Positions 21,801 to 29,967 of a stretch of 30,669 nucleotides of DNA are shown here, in pieces. Within the stretch, counting starts at the first letter, position 1. Every line of letters starts with the position of its first letter. Below the pieces are notes generated by a model, which saw nothing but the letters and a program-made list of their open reading frames with translations, had not been told where the DNA came from and searched no databases. The translations under genes and the position numbers were made by a program. Source of the stretch: Verrucomicrobia bacterium UBA740 (GTDB taxonomy: Bacteria > Verrucomicrobiota > Kiritimatiellia > RFP12 > UBA1067); contig DBKW01000013.1 in assembly GCA_002298665.1 (NCBI GenBank), positions 1 through 30,669 of the forward strand. Direction: 5' to 3'.

Positions 21801-22495
21801 TGGGACAGAAAGTCAATCCCGTCGGTTTTCGCGTCGGCGTCAACCACGCCTGGGGCAGCCGCTGGTACGCGAACAAGAAGAACTTCGGCGCGTTTCTCGT
21901 CGAGGACCAGAAGATTCGCGAATTCCTCAAGAAGAAACTCGTCGAGGCGGGTCTTTCCAAGATCTTCATCGAGCGCTTCGCCAATCGTGTGCGCGTGACG
22001 CTTCTGTCGGCGCGTCCGGGCGTCATTCTCGGCCGCAAGGGCGGGGACGTGGACGCCATCCGCGCCGAACTCGAGAAGATGACCGGCAAGGAAGTCTACA
22101 TCGAGATCAAGGAAGTCCAGGGCGCGGATGCGGATGCGCAGCTCGTCGCCGAGTCGATCGCCCAGCAGCTCGAACGCCGCATCGCGCTCAAGCGCGCGAT
22201 GAAGCGTGCGATGAAGGTCGCGATGGATATGGGCGTCGACGGCATCAAGGTCCGTGCGGGCGGCCGCATCAACGGCGCGGAAATCGCGCGCGTCGAGTGG
22301 TCGCGCGAGGGCAAGGTGCCGCTGCACACGCTGCGCGCGAACATCGACTACGGTTTCGCCGAGGCGAATACGACGGCCGGCAAGATCGGTCTCAAGGTTT
22401 GGATTTGCAAGAAGGAAGGTTTCCAGGCTCGTCCGCAGCGCGGCGAACGTCGTGGCGACCGTGAAGGAGGTAAGCGCCATGCCGCTCATGCCTAA
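21800..22495 (+). CDS. rpsC: Ribosomal protein S3
   Basis: A 231-aa protein with the start MGQKVNPVGFRVGVNHAWGS, the KH-domain motif RPGVILGRKGGDVDAIR, and the C-terminal segment KVRAGGRINGAEIARVEWS that binds mRNA at the entry pore. The tail ends with a charged RGERRGDREGGKRHAAHA run. A longer frame reaches back into rplV, but the family N-terminus fixes the ATG at 21800. The end overlaps rplP by 17 bp. Confidence 0.97.
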   Translation: MGQKVNPVGFRVGVNHAWGSRWYANKKNFGAFLVEDQKIREFLKKKLVEAGLSKIFIERFANRVRVTLLSARPGVILGRKGGDVDAIRAELEKMTGKEVYIEIKEVQGADADAQLVAESIAQQLERRIALKRAMKRAMKVAMDMGVDGIKVRAGGRINGAEIARVEWSREGKVPLHTLRANIDYGFAEANTTAGKIGLKVWICKKEGFQARPQRGERRGDREGGKRHAAHA

Positions 22496-22901
22496 GAGAG
22501 TCAAGTACCGCAAGGTTTCAAAGGGCAACCGTTCGGGCTACGCCACGAGCGGCACGGAGCTCGCGTACGGCGAGTTCGGCCTCAAGGCGCTTACGCGCGG
22601 TTTGCTGACGGCGACCCAGATCGAGGCCTGCCGCGTGGCGATCAACCGCGAGATGAAGCGCAAGGGCAAGTTGTGGATCCGCGTGTTCCCCGACAAGCCC
22701 GTCACGCGCAAGCCTATCGAAGTGCGTATGGGCGGAGGAAAGGGCAACCCCGAATTCTGGGCGGCCGTCATCCTCCCCGGCAAGGTGCTCTTCGAAGTCG
22801 GCGGCGTCAACGAGGAAACCGCGAAGGAGTGTCTCCGTCTCGCGGCGACCAAGATCGGCATTCACACTAAGTTTATCACCCGCGCAGGAGTTAAGATCTG
22901 A
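22479..22901 (+). CDS. rplP: Ribosomal protein L16
   Basis: A 140-aa protein at the A-site face of the large subunit. It has MPKRVKYRKVSKGNRSGYAT, FGLKALTRGLLTATQIEACR, the conserved KLWIRVFPDKPVTRKPIEVR, MGGGKGNPEFWAAVILPGKV and FEVGGVNEETAKECLRLAA. AAGGAGG lies 8 nt upstream of ATG 22479, inside rpsC. Its stop overlaps the next start, and the next gene is rpsQ and not rpmC. Confidence 0.97.
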   Translation: MPLMPKRVKYRKVSKGNRSGYATSGTELAYGEFGLKALTRGLLTATQIEACRVAINREMKRKGKLWIRVFPDKPVTRKPIEVRMGGGKGNPEFWAAVILPGKVLFEVGGVNEETAKECLRLAATKIGIHTKFITRAGVKI

Positions 22902-23152
22902 TGAGCACGGAAAATACAAATCGCGGCACCCGCAAGATTCGCAAGGGCGTTGTCGCGTCCAAGATGGGTGCGAAGAGCGTGGTCGTCACGGTCGGCTACC
23001 GCGAACGCCACCCCGTTTACGGCAAGGTCATCGAGCGCGTGAAGAAGTATCACGTGCACGACGAGGCCGATACCGCCAAGGTCGGTGACACCGTCACCAT
23101 TATGGAAACGCGTCCGCTCTCGGCCACCAAGCGCTGGCGCATCGTCAAGTAA
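22901..23152 (+). CDS. rpsQ: Ribosomal protein S17
   Basis: An 83-aa OB-fold protein of the small subunit with IRKGVVASKMGAKSVVVTVG, ERHPVYGKVIERVKKYHVHD and GDTVTIMETRPLSATKRWRI. Its ATG shares a base with the rplP TGA, leaving no room for rpmC (L29), which lies at this point in most bacteria. Confidence 0.97.
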   Translation: MSTENTNRGTRKIRKGVVASKMGAKSVVVTVGYRERHPVYGKVIERVKKYHVHDEADTAKVGDTVTIMETRPLSATKRWRIVK

Positions 23153-23163
23153 GGGGAATTTCG

Positions 23164-23529
23164 ATGTTACAGGAACTCTCTAATCTCGTCGTTGCGGACA
23201 ACACAGGCGCCAAGCGCGCGATGTGCTTCCGCATTCTCAAGCAGCGCAAGGAGTACGCGCATCTCGGCGACATCATTCGCGTTGCGATCAAAGAGGCCAC
23301 GCCCACGAGCTCGATCAAGAAGGGCTCCGTCGCGACGGCCGTGATCATCCGCACGGGCAACCCGATCCGCCGCGAGGACGGTTCGACGGTGCATTTCGAC
23401 CAGAATGCGTGCGTTCTCGTCGACTCGAAGATGAACCCCATCGGGACCCGCGTGTTCGGGCCTGTGGCGCGCGAACTTCGCGACAAGAACTACATGAAGA
23501 TTCTGTCCATGGCCCCGGAAGTGGTCTAA
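23164..23529 (+). CDS. rplN: Ribosomal protein L14
   Basis: A 121-aa protein, normal length, forming an intersubunit bridge. Diagnostic segments are LVVADNTGAKRAMCFRIL, GDIIRVAIKEATP, GSVATAVIIRTGNPIRREDG and the C-terminal GTRVFGPVARELRDKNYMKI. It begins 11 bp after rpsQ with GGGGAA in the gap. Confidence 0.98.
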   Translation: MLQELSNLVVADNTGAKRAMCFRILKQRKEYAHLGDIIRVAIKEATPTSSIKKGSVATAVIIRTGNPIRREDGSTVHFDQNACVLVDSKMNPIGTRVFGPVARELRDKNYMKILSMAPEVV

Positions 23530-23546
23530 GGCGAAGGAGCATACAA

Positions 23547-23858
23547 ATGGCACTTTCTAGAATCAAGAAGAACGATACGGTCATCGTGATTTCCGGCACT
23601 TCCGCCGGGAAGACGGGTACCGTGCTCCGCGTCGACCCGAAGAAGGCGGTCGCGGTTGTCGGCGGCGTCAACGTGCACAAGAAGGCCGTGCGCCGCACGG
23701 AAAAGCAGGCGGGCGGCATCATCGAGAAGGAACTCCCGATCCGTCTCTGCAAGCTTATGCCGTACGATGCGGAAAAGAAGACCGGCACGCGCGTGAAGGC
23801 CGGCGAAAAGGACGGCAAGAAGGCCCGTGTCGCGGTCAAGAGCGGCAAGGCTCTCTAA
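23547..23858 (+). CDS. rplX: Ribosomal protein L24
   Basis: A 103-aa KOW-domain protein that initiates 50S assembly. It shows RIKKNDTVIVISGTSAGKTG, VLRVDPKKAVAVVGGVNVHK and the family's Gly-Ile-Ile-Glu-Lys region (QAGGIIEKELPI). The ATG at 23547 has AAGGAG upstream; a longer overlapping frame extends into rplN and is rejected. Confidence 0.95.
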   Translation: MALSRIKKNDTVIVISGTSAGKTGTVLRVDPKKAVAVVGGVNVHKKAVRRTEKQAGGIIEKELPIRLCKLMPYDAEKKTGTRVKAGEKDGKKARVAVKSGKAL

Positions 23859-23873
23859 GCAAGGAATTGACAA

Positions 23874-24410
23874 ATGGCAAGACTTAAAGACGAATATGCG
23901 AGCCGGATGGTTCCCGAACTTGAAAAGAAGTTCGGCACGACCAACAAGATGCTCGTTCCGCGCCTCCAGAAGATCGTGATCAACATGGGCTTCGGCATTG
24001 TCTCGAAGGACGAGCAGAAACAGCTCGTGGACGATCTGGCGGCGATCACGGGGCAGAAGCCCCAGCTTTGCCGCGCGAAGAAGTCGATCTCGAACTTCAA
24101 GCTGCGCGAAGGGATGGTCATCGGCGCGAAGGTCACTTTGCGCGGCGACCGCATGTGGGAATTCGCCGACCGCATGATTTCGGCTGCGCTTCCGCGCATC
24201 CGCGACTTCCGCGGCGTTTCCAACCGCGGTTTCGACGGCCGGGGCAACTACACGCTCGGCATCAAAGAGCACACGATCTTCCCCGAACTCGTTGTGGAAG
24301 GTTCCGCGCATAGCGGCATGGACATCACGTTCGTGACCAGCTCAACCGACAACAAGGCGGCCAAGGAGCTTCTCATCTCCATGGGCATGCCGTTCGCAGG
24401 GAGGAATTAA
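23874..24410 (+). CDS. rplE: Ribosomal protein L5
   Basis: A 178-aa protein, normal length, binding 5S rRNA in the central protuberance. It contains VPRLQKIVINMGFG, AITGQKPQLCRAKKSISNFK, REGMVIGAKVTLRGDRMWEF and the loop RDFRGVSNRGFDGRGNYTLG. AAGGA lies in the 15-bp gap after rplX. Confidence 0.98.
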   Translation: MARLKDEYASRMVPELEKKFGTTNKMLVPRLQKIVINMGFGIVSKDEQKQLVDDLAAITGQKPQLCRAKKSISNFKLREGMVIGAKVTLRGDRMWEFADRMISAALPRIRDFRGVSNRGFDGRGNYTLGIKEHTIFPELVVEGSAHSGMDITFVTSSTDNKAAKELLISMGMPFAGRN

Positions 24411-24412
24411 TC

Positions 24413-24598
24413 ATGGCTAAGCAATGCTTGATCGAAAAGCAGAAAAAGACGCCTAAGTTCAAAGTGCGCGCGTACAACCGTTGCCAGCGCTGCGGACGCC
24501 GTCATGCGTTCATCCGCAAGTTCGGCGTGTGCCGTCTGTGCTTCCGCGAGCTCGCGCTCGCCGGGCAGATCCCCGGCGTCACGAAGGCTTCTTGGTAA
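24413..24598 (+). CDS. rpsN: Ribosomal protein S14, zinc-binding short form
   Basis: A 61-aa protein of the short type (also called rpsZ), with four zinc-ligand cysteines in RCQRC (Cys24, Cys27) and CRLC (Cys40, Cys43). The conserved C-terminus is FRELALAGQIPGVTKASW. The zinc-free long form is about 100 aa. It starts 2 bp after rplE. Confidence 0.97.
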   Translation: MAKQCLIEKQKKTPKFKVRAYNRCQRCGRRHAFIRKFGVCRLCFRELALAGQIPGVTKASW

Positions 24599-24620
24599 TT
24601 TTGAGGAAAGGAATCCTATT

Positions 24621-25013
24621 ATGACACTTGATCCCATTTCCGAAATGCTTACGACGATCCGCAACGGACAGAAGGCGCGCCTTCATTCCGTGAAGTCGCC
24701 GGCCAGCAATCTCAAGAGCGAAATCGCGCGTGTCCTCAAGGAAGAGGGCTATATCGCCGACGCGGTCACGACGACGGAATTCCCGAAGTCGCTCGTGATC
24801 ACGCTGAAGTACAACGACCGTGCGGTTCCCGCGATCACCGAGCTCAAGCGCGTCTCGAAGCCGGGTCTGCGCAAGTTCGTTTCGGTCGGCGAAATCCCGT
24901 CCGTCCTCGACGGCATGGGTCTCGCGATCCTCTCCACTTCGAAGGGCGTCATGACTGGCGCCGCGGCCAAGAAGGCCAAACTCGGCGGCGAGCTTCTCTG
25001 CACCGTCGCCTAA
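24621..25013 (+). CDS. rpsH: Ribosomal protein S8
   Basis: A 130-aa protein beginning DPISEMLTTIRNGQKAR and containing SNLKSEIARVLKEEGYI, RVSKPGLRKFVS and the C-terminal GMGLAILSTSKGVMTG motif. In E. coli S8 represses the spc operon by binding rplE mRNA. ATG 24621 follows GAGGAAAGG; the longer frame from 24504 overlaps rpsN and is not real. Confidence 0.97.
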   Translation: MTLDPISEMLTTIRNGQKARLHSVKSPASNLKSEIARVLKEEGYIADAVTTTEFPKSLVITLKYNDRAVPAITELKRVSKPGLRKFVSVGEIPSVLDGMGLAILSTSKGVMTGAAAKKAKLGGELLCTVA

Positions 25014-25031
25014 TAAAGGAGCCAGAAGACA

Positions 25032-25568
25032 ATGTCTCGAATCGGTAAAGAACCCGTCAAGCTCGTGGAAGGCGTGACCGCCTCCGTCGCGGGCCAGGTT
25101 GTGACGGTCAAGGGCAAGCTCGGCGAGCTTTCCTACACGATGCATGATGGCATCACGGCGAAAGTCGAAAACGGCGAAGTTCTCGTGGCGTGCGCGGATG
25201 ACGCGAAGCTCGGCAACTTCCACGGCCTCGCCCGCGCGCTGATCCACAATATGGTCATCGGCGTGTCCGCCGGCTATACGAAGAAACTCTCGATTGAAGG
25301 CACGGGTTTCAAGGCTGTTCTCAAGGGCAGCGAGCTCGCGCTCTCGCTCGGTTTCGCGTCGCCCAAGATTTTCGCCGTCCCGGCGGGAATCAAGGTCACG
25401 GTCGAGAACGACGGCCTGCAGGTCACCGTTTTCGGTTGCGACAAGGACAAGGTCGGCGAAGTCGCCGCCCGCATCCGTTCGTTCTACCCGGCCGAACCTT
25501 ACAAGGGCAAGGGTATCAAGTACGTTGGCGAGCATATCCGCCGCAAACAGGGCAAGAAGGTCGCCTAA
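25032..25568 (+). CDS. rplF: Ribosomal protein L6
   Basis: A 178-aa, two-domain protein at the base of the L7/L12 stalk. It begins MSRIGKEPVKLVEGV and has VKGKLGELSY, the central GVSAGYTKKLSIEGTGFKA and the C-terminal GKGIKYVGEHIRRKQGKK signature. GGAG lies in the 18-bp gap after rpsH. Confidence 0.97.
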   Translation: MSRIGKEPVKLVEGVTASVAGQVVTVKGKLGELSYTMHDGITAKVENGEVLVACADDAKLGNFHGLARALIHNMVIGVSAGYTKKLSIEGTGFKAVLKGSELALSLGFASPKIFAVPAGIKVTVENDGLQVTVFGCDKDKVGEVAARIRSFYPAEPYKGKGIKYVGEHIRRKQGKKVA

Positions 25569-25593
25569 CGCGCGGCACTAAGGAGAAACCGAA

Positions 25594-25959
25594 ATGAGTT
25601 TCAATCGTAAAGTTCAGCGTCAGAAGCGGCATTTGCGCCTGCGCCAGCACGTGGCTGGCACCGCGGCGCGTCCGCGCATGTCGATTTGCGTGACGAACAA
25701 GAACATGTACGTCCAGTTCATCGACGATGACGCGGGCAAGACGCTCGCGTCCGCGAGCACGCTCAAGGAGAAGAAGGCCAACATCGAGGTCGCCAAGGCG
25801 CTCGGGCAGTCGGCCGCGGCCGCGGCGAAGGCCGCGGGCATCGCTACGGTCGTCGTCGACCGCGGCGGTTTCAAGTACACGGGTCGCATCGCGGCCATCG
25901 TCGAGTCGGCCGTCGAGGCGGGTCTGGCGATCAGCGCGAAGAAAGAGGAGGCTAAGTAA
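25594..25959 (+). CDS. rplR: Ribosomal protein L18
   Basis: A 121-aa 5S rRNA-binding protein with a basic N-terminal tail (RKVQRQKRHLRLRQHVAGTA) and the folded-domain signatures RPRMSICVTNKNMYVQFIDD, AKAAGIATVVVDRGGFKYTG and the closing helix. AAGGAG precedes the start. The frame ends 2 bp before rpsE. Confidence 0.96.
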   Translation: MSFNRKVQRQKRHLRLRQHVAGTAARPRMSICVTNKNMYVQFIDDDAGKTLASASTLKEKKANIEVAKALGQSAAAAAKAAGIATVVVDRGGFKYTGRIAAIVESAVEAGLAISAKKEEAK

Positions 25960-25961
25960 TC

Positions 25962-26456
25962 ATGGCTATCAATCGTGACAAGCGCAACGACCGTGACGCG
26001 CAGGACGAACTCGATGAACACACCGTGTTCATCAACCGCTGCGCGAAGACGGTCAAGGGCGGACGCCGCATGAGCTTCTCGGCTGTCATCGTCGTCGGTG
26101 ACAAGGAAGGCAAGGTCGGCGTGGGTCTCGGAAAGGCCAACGAAGTTTCCGAAGCCATCCGCAAGGGCGGCGAGGCGGCGCGCAAGGACATGCGCAAGAT
26201 TACGCTCCGCGGCAAGACGATTCCGCACGACGTGGAAGGCGTGTGCGACGGCGGTCGCGTGATCCTCAAGCCGGCGCCGGACGGCACGGGCCTGATCGTG
26301 GGCGGCGGCATGCGCCCGGTCCTCGAGGCGGTCGGCATCCGCGACGCGGTCGGCAAGAGCCTCGGCTCCAAGAACCGTCTCAACGTGGTCAAGGCGACGT
26401 TGAACGCGCTCAAGAAGCTCCGCTCGGAAGACGAGATCAAGGCTGTTCGCGCCTAA
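25962..26456 (+). CDS. rpsE: Ribosomal protein S5
   Basis: A 164-aa protein with the double-stranded RNA-binding-like N-terminal domain (FSAVIVVGDKEGKVGVGLGK, then EVSEAIRKGGEAARKDM) and a C-terminal domain carrying GTGLIVGGGMRPVLEAVGIR and KSLGSKNRLNVVKATLNAL. The segment normally followed by rpmD (L30) is followed here by rplO after 19 bp. Confidence 0.98.
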   Translation: MAINRDKRNDRDAQDELDEHTVFINRCAKTVKGGRRMSFSAVIVVGDKEGKVGVGLGKANEVSEAIRKGGEAARKDMRKITLRGKTIPHDVEGVCDGGRVILKPAPDGTGLIVGGGMRPVLEAVGIRDAVGKSLGSKNRLNVVKATLNALKKLRSEDEIKAVRA

Positions 26457-26475
26457 TACAGAAAGGAATTCGATA

Positions 26476-26913
26476 ATGGACTTGCATTCTCTTACGAATA
26501 CTGAAGGCGCCCGCAAGCGCCGCAAACGCGTCGGTCGCGGTTGCGGTTCGGGCATGGGCAAGACCTCCTGCCGCGGACAGAAGGGCCAGAACTCGCGCAA
26601 GGGCCACAAGGGCAAACTCGGCTTCGAAGGCGGCCAGATGCCGCTCGTGCGCCGTCTCCCCAAGCGTGGCTTCAACAACGCGGCGTTCAACGCCAAGGCG
26701 TTGGCGGTCAACCTCGCGGACCTCGAGAAGAACTTCGAGGCGGGAGCCGAGATCACGGTCGCTTCCCTGGCGCAGAAGGGCTTCATGGACAACAAGCAGC
26801 CCAAGATCAAGATCCTCGCGGAAGGCGAACTCACGAAGAAGTTCACGGTGAAGGTTCCTTGCTCGGCGGCGGCCAAGGCGAAGATCGAGAAAGTCGGCGG
26901 CACGGTCGCCTAA
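26476..26913 (+). CDS. rplO: Ribosomal protein L15
   Basis: A 145-aa protein with the basic N-terminal extension RKRRKRVGRGCGSGMGKTSC, GQKGQNSRKGHKGKLGFEGG, and RRLPKRGFNN, then the globular C-terminal domain ending at KVGGTVA. AGGA lies before the ATG. It is the last gene of this operon here; the usual partner secY does not follow. Confidence 0.97.
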   Translation: MDLHSLTNTEGARKRRKRVGRGCGSGMGKTSCRGQKGQNSRKGHKGKLGFEGGQMPLVRRLPKRGFNNAAFNAKALAVNLADLEKNFEAGAEITVASLAQKGFMDNKQPKIKILAEGELTKKFTVKVPCSAAAKAKIEKVGGTVA

Positions 26914-26935
26914 AACTCGATTCCAGACGCTACAG

Positions 26936-26974
26936 GAGAGGTGGTGCGGTTTCGCGCCACCTCTCTTTGTGTTT
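26936..26974 (+). terminator. Rho-independent terminator closing the ribosomal operon
   Basis: A 9-bp stem of GAGAGGTGG (26936-26944) with CCACCTCTC (26957-26965), an internal GCG/CGC extension, then TTTGTGTTT. It lies 23 bp after the rplO stop, so the operon ends there. Confidence 0.85.
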
Positions 26975-27237
26975 CCGGAAACGTCCGCCGCCCGTCAGAG
27001 CGGATAACGCATGCCACGCGTGCGCCGAAGCGCGGGAAGTCCGCACGGACGGAAGGCGCATGCGGGGCGATGATTGAGCTTGTTTCCGCCGGGAAAGGTT
27101 TCGCGTCCGGCGCGCATTCGGGGATTCGTATTGCGCGAAGGGCGTCCGCCTTCCCAATTAAGAATAGCATTTTTGCACTTAAACGGCTCATTTCGGGACG
27201 TTTGCAAAAATAAAATCGCGGAAAGTGAAGTTTTGCC
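26975..27237. other. Intergenic stretch without a recognisable gene
   Basis: The 387-bp gap between rplO and the next gene holds the operon terminator, then this stretch of about 260 bp, then the promoter at 27238. The first part is GC-rich and a 90-codon open frame crosses it, but that frame has no family resemblance and no ribosome binding site. From about 27155 the sequence turns AT-rich. I see no repeats or RNA-gene signature. Confidence 0.5.
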
Positions 27238-27266
27238 TTGCAGAGGAAGATGAAATATGGTAAGAT
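27238..27266 (+). promoter_or_regulatory. Promoter of the secreted-protein operon
   Basis: TTGCAG (27238-27243) and TAAGAT (27261-27266) with a 17-bp spacer. The expected start near 27273 leaves about 28 nt before the ATG at 27301, with AAAGG about 11 nt upstream of it. Confidence 0.65.
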
Positions 27267-27300
27267 ACAACTAGACCCGATGGATAAAGGTACGTAAACG

Positions 27301-28476
27301 ATGTTGAGATTGACACAAAAAACGCTGATAGGCGGGTGCGCGGCACTCGCTTTCTCGGTTCTATCCGCCGCGGAGCCCGAAAGCACCGCGACTTCCGCCG
27401 CGGTTTGCGACGACTTCGAGTCCGCGACAGCGGGCGCGATGCCGGCTGGTTGGACGGGGGACGGCGTGGTTACAAATGCGGCCTATACTCATGTTTCCGA
27501 AGCCGGGTTGCCGCTTGGGGACGATGTGTCGGGGCATGCCCAGTTCCTCAATGTGACGGGGACGGTTGTGCGCACGTATGGCGAAGCGGTGTCGGGCGCT
27601 GTCGTTGTCGTCGACATGATGGTCAAGGTAACCGCCGCGGAAGAAGATCCATCGTCCGCGCCGGCGAATGCGGGGGCTACCCAGATCGCCGTGGCGGTCG
27701 GACGCGCGGAATCCGTGGATGGACAGGCGCAGGCTCCTTTCTTTGTCTGGTGCCAAGCGGACGGGGAATGCGCATGGCGGAAACTGGGTTTTGCCGCCCC
27801 GGTGGGTGCCTGGGTGCGGACGACGCTGGTACTGGACTACGCGAGCCGGAAGTGCCGCGTTGGCATCGACGGCGATGTCTGCGGCGTCTACGACTTCCCG
27901 GGCACGCCGGCAACCGCGCAGACGGTCGCCTCCGTCACCGTGGCGGGCGCGACTTCGGTGGACGATGTCGTGGTCACGCCGAACAAGGCACTGGCGGAAA
28001 TCAAGCCGTATGGCGAAAACGCCGCGTTTGCGGTCGGGGAAGCGGAATCCGCGGTCAAGGTTCCGCTGAACTGGTGCCTGCGCAACAGCGTCGGACGCGA
28101 CACGTTGGCGCAGACGGTCGGTGATGGATCGGGTCTGAACTACGCGCAGAAATATGAGGCGGGACTGGGCGTGGAGTCGGGGTACGCGGTCGACGACGGC
28201 ACGAAGTTCGCGGTTTCCCGGATGACGCTTGCGGAGGAGAGCGCCTCCTTCACGGTCCCCGGAAAGGCAGCCTCCTATGCCATAGTCGTAACGGACGAGA
28301 ACGGCAAAAATGTCAGTTTGACGCCGGAAACCGTTTCGGCAACCGCGGATGGCAAGACTTTGACAACCGCGAAAGTCGATCTTTCGCAGGCTAAACTCGG
28401 CGAAGTCGCGGGCAAAGTCCTGACTTTCCAGGTCGTGGCGAAGGCGGAGGACTCAGGAAGGGGTCGTGGCAAATGA
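27301..28476 (+). CDS. Secreted protein with a concanavalin/LamG-like domain, function unknown
   Basis: A 391-aa protein with a clear signal peptide (TQKTLIGGCAALAFSVLSAA, cleavage near residue 24). The region from about 35 to 225 looks like a LamG/concanavalin-type beta sandwich: DDFESATAGAMPAGW near its start, CRVGIDGDVCGVYDFPG in the strands typical of such folds, and a closing VTVAGATSVDDVVVTP. The C-terminal 160 residues are of unknown fold. Four or more cysteines could form disulphides. It is the first gene of a four-gene unit and overlaps the next start by four bases (ATGA). Adhesion or glycan binding would fit the fold but is not demonstrated. Confidence 0.7.
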   Translation: MLRLTQKTLIGGCAALAFSVLSAAEPESTATSAAVCDDFESATAGAMPAGWTGDGVVTNAAYTHVSEAGLPLGDDVSGHAQFLNVTGTVVRTYGEAVSGAVVVVDMMVKVTAAEEDPSSAPANAGATQIAVAVGRAESVDGQAQAPFFVWCQADGECAWRKLGFAAPVGAWVRTTLVLDYASRKCRVGIDGDVCGVYDFPGTPATAQTVASVTVAGATSVDDVVVTPNKALAEIKPYGENAAFAVGEAESAVKVPLNWCLRNSVGRDTLAQTVGDGSGLNYAQKYEAGLGVESGYAVDDGTKFAVSRMTLAEESASFTVPGKAASYAIVVTDENGKNVSLTPETVSATADGKTLTTAKVDLSQAKLGEVAGKVLTFQVVAKAEDSGRGRGK

Positions 28477-29191
28477 AGAAACTGTCTCTTTTGGCCGCGG
28501 CTTTGGCGGGGGCGCTGGGTGCGGGCGCGATCCCGTCCTTCGTGCAGTTCTCCTCTGCCGGTCCGGACACGTATGCGGACGGTACGACGGTGCTGGATGG
28601 CGAAATCTATGCGCTGGTGGCGTCCAAAACGGGATTCCAGGGCTGGAGGCGGACGGTTCGCTTGTCGATTCCGTTAACGATACCCTTATAGGCCTGGCTC
28701 CGCTTGCGAAGGGCGGACGCTGCCCGCCGGTCGTTTTCACGCTCCCCGATGGCGTGGAGGGCAATCTTGCCGTTTACCTCCTCGATACACGCGTCCGGGC
28801 GATGGCGGACAGCCAGCCCATGGTCGCCGGACGGCAGGCGGACGGCTCCCCCGCGGCGGTCAACAGCTATGTGGCGGTGAAGGCGGCCGCGGCGGATTCC
28901 GCGGCGCATGTCGCGGCGGTTTCCGGGGCGGGTGCGGTCGCCTCGGCGGTTCCGGCGGAAGCACCGCAGCCGGTCGTTAAGGGCATCCGGGTCGTGGGCG
29001 CGCAGGTGATTCTTACGGTCGGGGGTACGGTGCCGTATATTCAGTATACCGTCACGGGCGGGGCGAGCCTGTCGAACATGGAAAAGCACAACCTCGCCGC
29101 GGGCCTCAACGGTGCGGAAGGGGACATCACCCTCGTGGTCGAGGATGCGGCGGATAACCGCTTCTTCAGGGTCACGCGTGCGAACAAGTAG
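28473..29191 (+). pseudogene. Secreted protein gene interrupted by a one-base frameshift
   Basis: The first part (28473 to about 28629) encodes a signal peptide (MKKLSLLAAALAGALGAGA) and FVQFSSAGPDTYADGT, ending LVASK. The rest of the protein, from NGIPGLEADGSLVDSVNDTL to the stop at 29191, is in the -1 frame. The switch falls at an AAAA run (28626-28629): with one more A the frame reads straight through as VASKNGIPGLEADG and gives a protein of about 239 aa. Without it the frame stops at 28691 after 72 aa. The downstream half keeps a coherent composition, so the lesion is recent, programmed, or a sequencing error. Its start overlaps the previous stop. Function unknown. Confidence 0.75.
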
Positions 29192-29204
29192 GGGGAAACC
29201 GACG

Positions 29205-29951
29205 ATGAACGCAAAAAACATTCTGCTTTCCGCCTCCGCGGCGTTGGCCATCGGCCTCCAGGCGGGTGTGACGGCGACCCACACACTCTGCCGGATCGAG
29301 GTCGAAAGCGCGGCGAAAAGCGTCATTGTGTCCGTTCCGCTCGTGCAAGTCGGGGACGGGGCGGCCATCAAAGTGACGGACTATATCCTCACCACGAACC
29401 TCAAACCGGGCGACTCCATCCTCAAGTGGAACGGCGAATCGTGGGACGGCTGGGCGCTAGACGCGGACGGAAACTGGGCGACGGCGATCTCGGTTTCGGG
29501 GTGCTCGGTCCGCGAGACGGCGCCCGCGGCGGATTCCGCCTTGGCGCGCGGCGCGGCGGTCTGGCTCAACCGTTCGGACGAGACACGCGCGGCATCCGAG
29601 AGTTTCTACCTCTACGGGCAGATTGCTGACGGCAAGACGACGCTTACGGCGCAAGCCGGCGCGTTCACCCTCCTCGGGAACCCGGGCCGGACGGCGCTGG
29701 ATCTGGCGAAAGTCGGCTGGACGGACTGTGCGGAAGGCGATACGATCACCTGGAACGACGCGGACGGCAAGCGGCGGTTCATAGTCTATAATGATGGCGG
29801 CTGGCGTACGGTGTCCAACAGCGTCGAGAATGGCTTTTCCGGCACGACTTTTGCCGCGCTGGAAGAAAACAAGGCCGTCCTGCCGGTCGGATCCGGCTTC
29901 TGGTATGAGAGCAAGGGCACCTCGTCCCCCGCGGCAACCGTCAACAATTGA
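29205..29951 (+). CDS. Secreted protein, function unknown
   Basis: A 248-aa protein with a signal peptide (MNAKNILLSASAALAIGLQA, cleavage near residue 24). The mature part is rich in Trp, Gly and beta-prone segments such as SVIVSVPLVQVGDGAA, SILKWNGESWDGWALDADG and LLGNPGRTALDLAKVGW. It has no hydrophobic C-terminal anchor. The ATG at 29205 follows GGGGGAAA; a longer frame from 29112 runs over the previous gene and is rejected. It lies 13 bp after the frameshifted gene and 16 bp before the PEP-CTERM gene. I do not recognise the family. Confidence 0.75.
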   Translation: MNAKNILLSASAALAIGLQAGVTATHTLCRIEVESAAKSVIVSVPLVQVGDGAAIKVTDYILTTNLKPGDSILKWNGESWDGWALDADGNWATAISVSGCSVRETAPAADSALARGAAVWLNRSDETRAASESFYLYGQIADGKTTLTAQAGAFTLLGNPGRTALDLAKVGWTDCAEGDTITWNDADGKRRFIVYNDGGWRTVSNSVENGFSGTTFAALEENKAVLPVGSGFWYESKGTSSPAATVNN

Positions 29952-29967
29952 AGAAAAGGATTGAAAA

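Noticed and set aside
26941..27213. A 90-codon frame after rplO
   Set aside because: It begins inside the terminator hairpin and shows no family resemblance.
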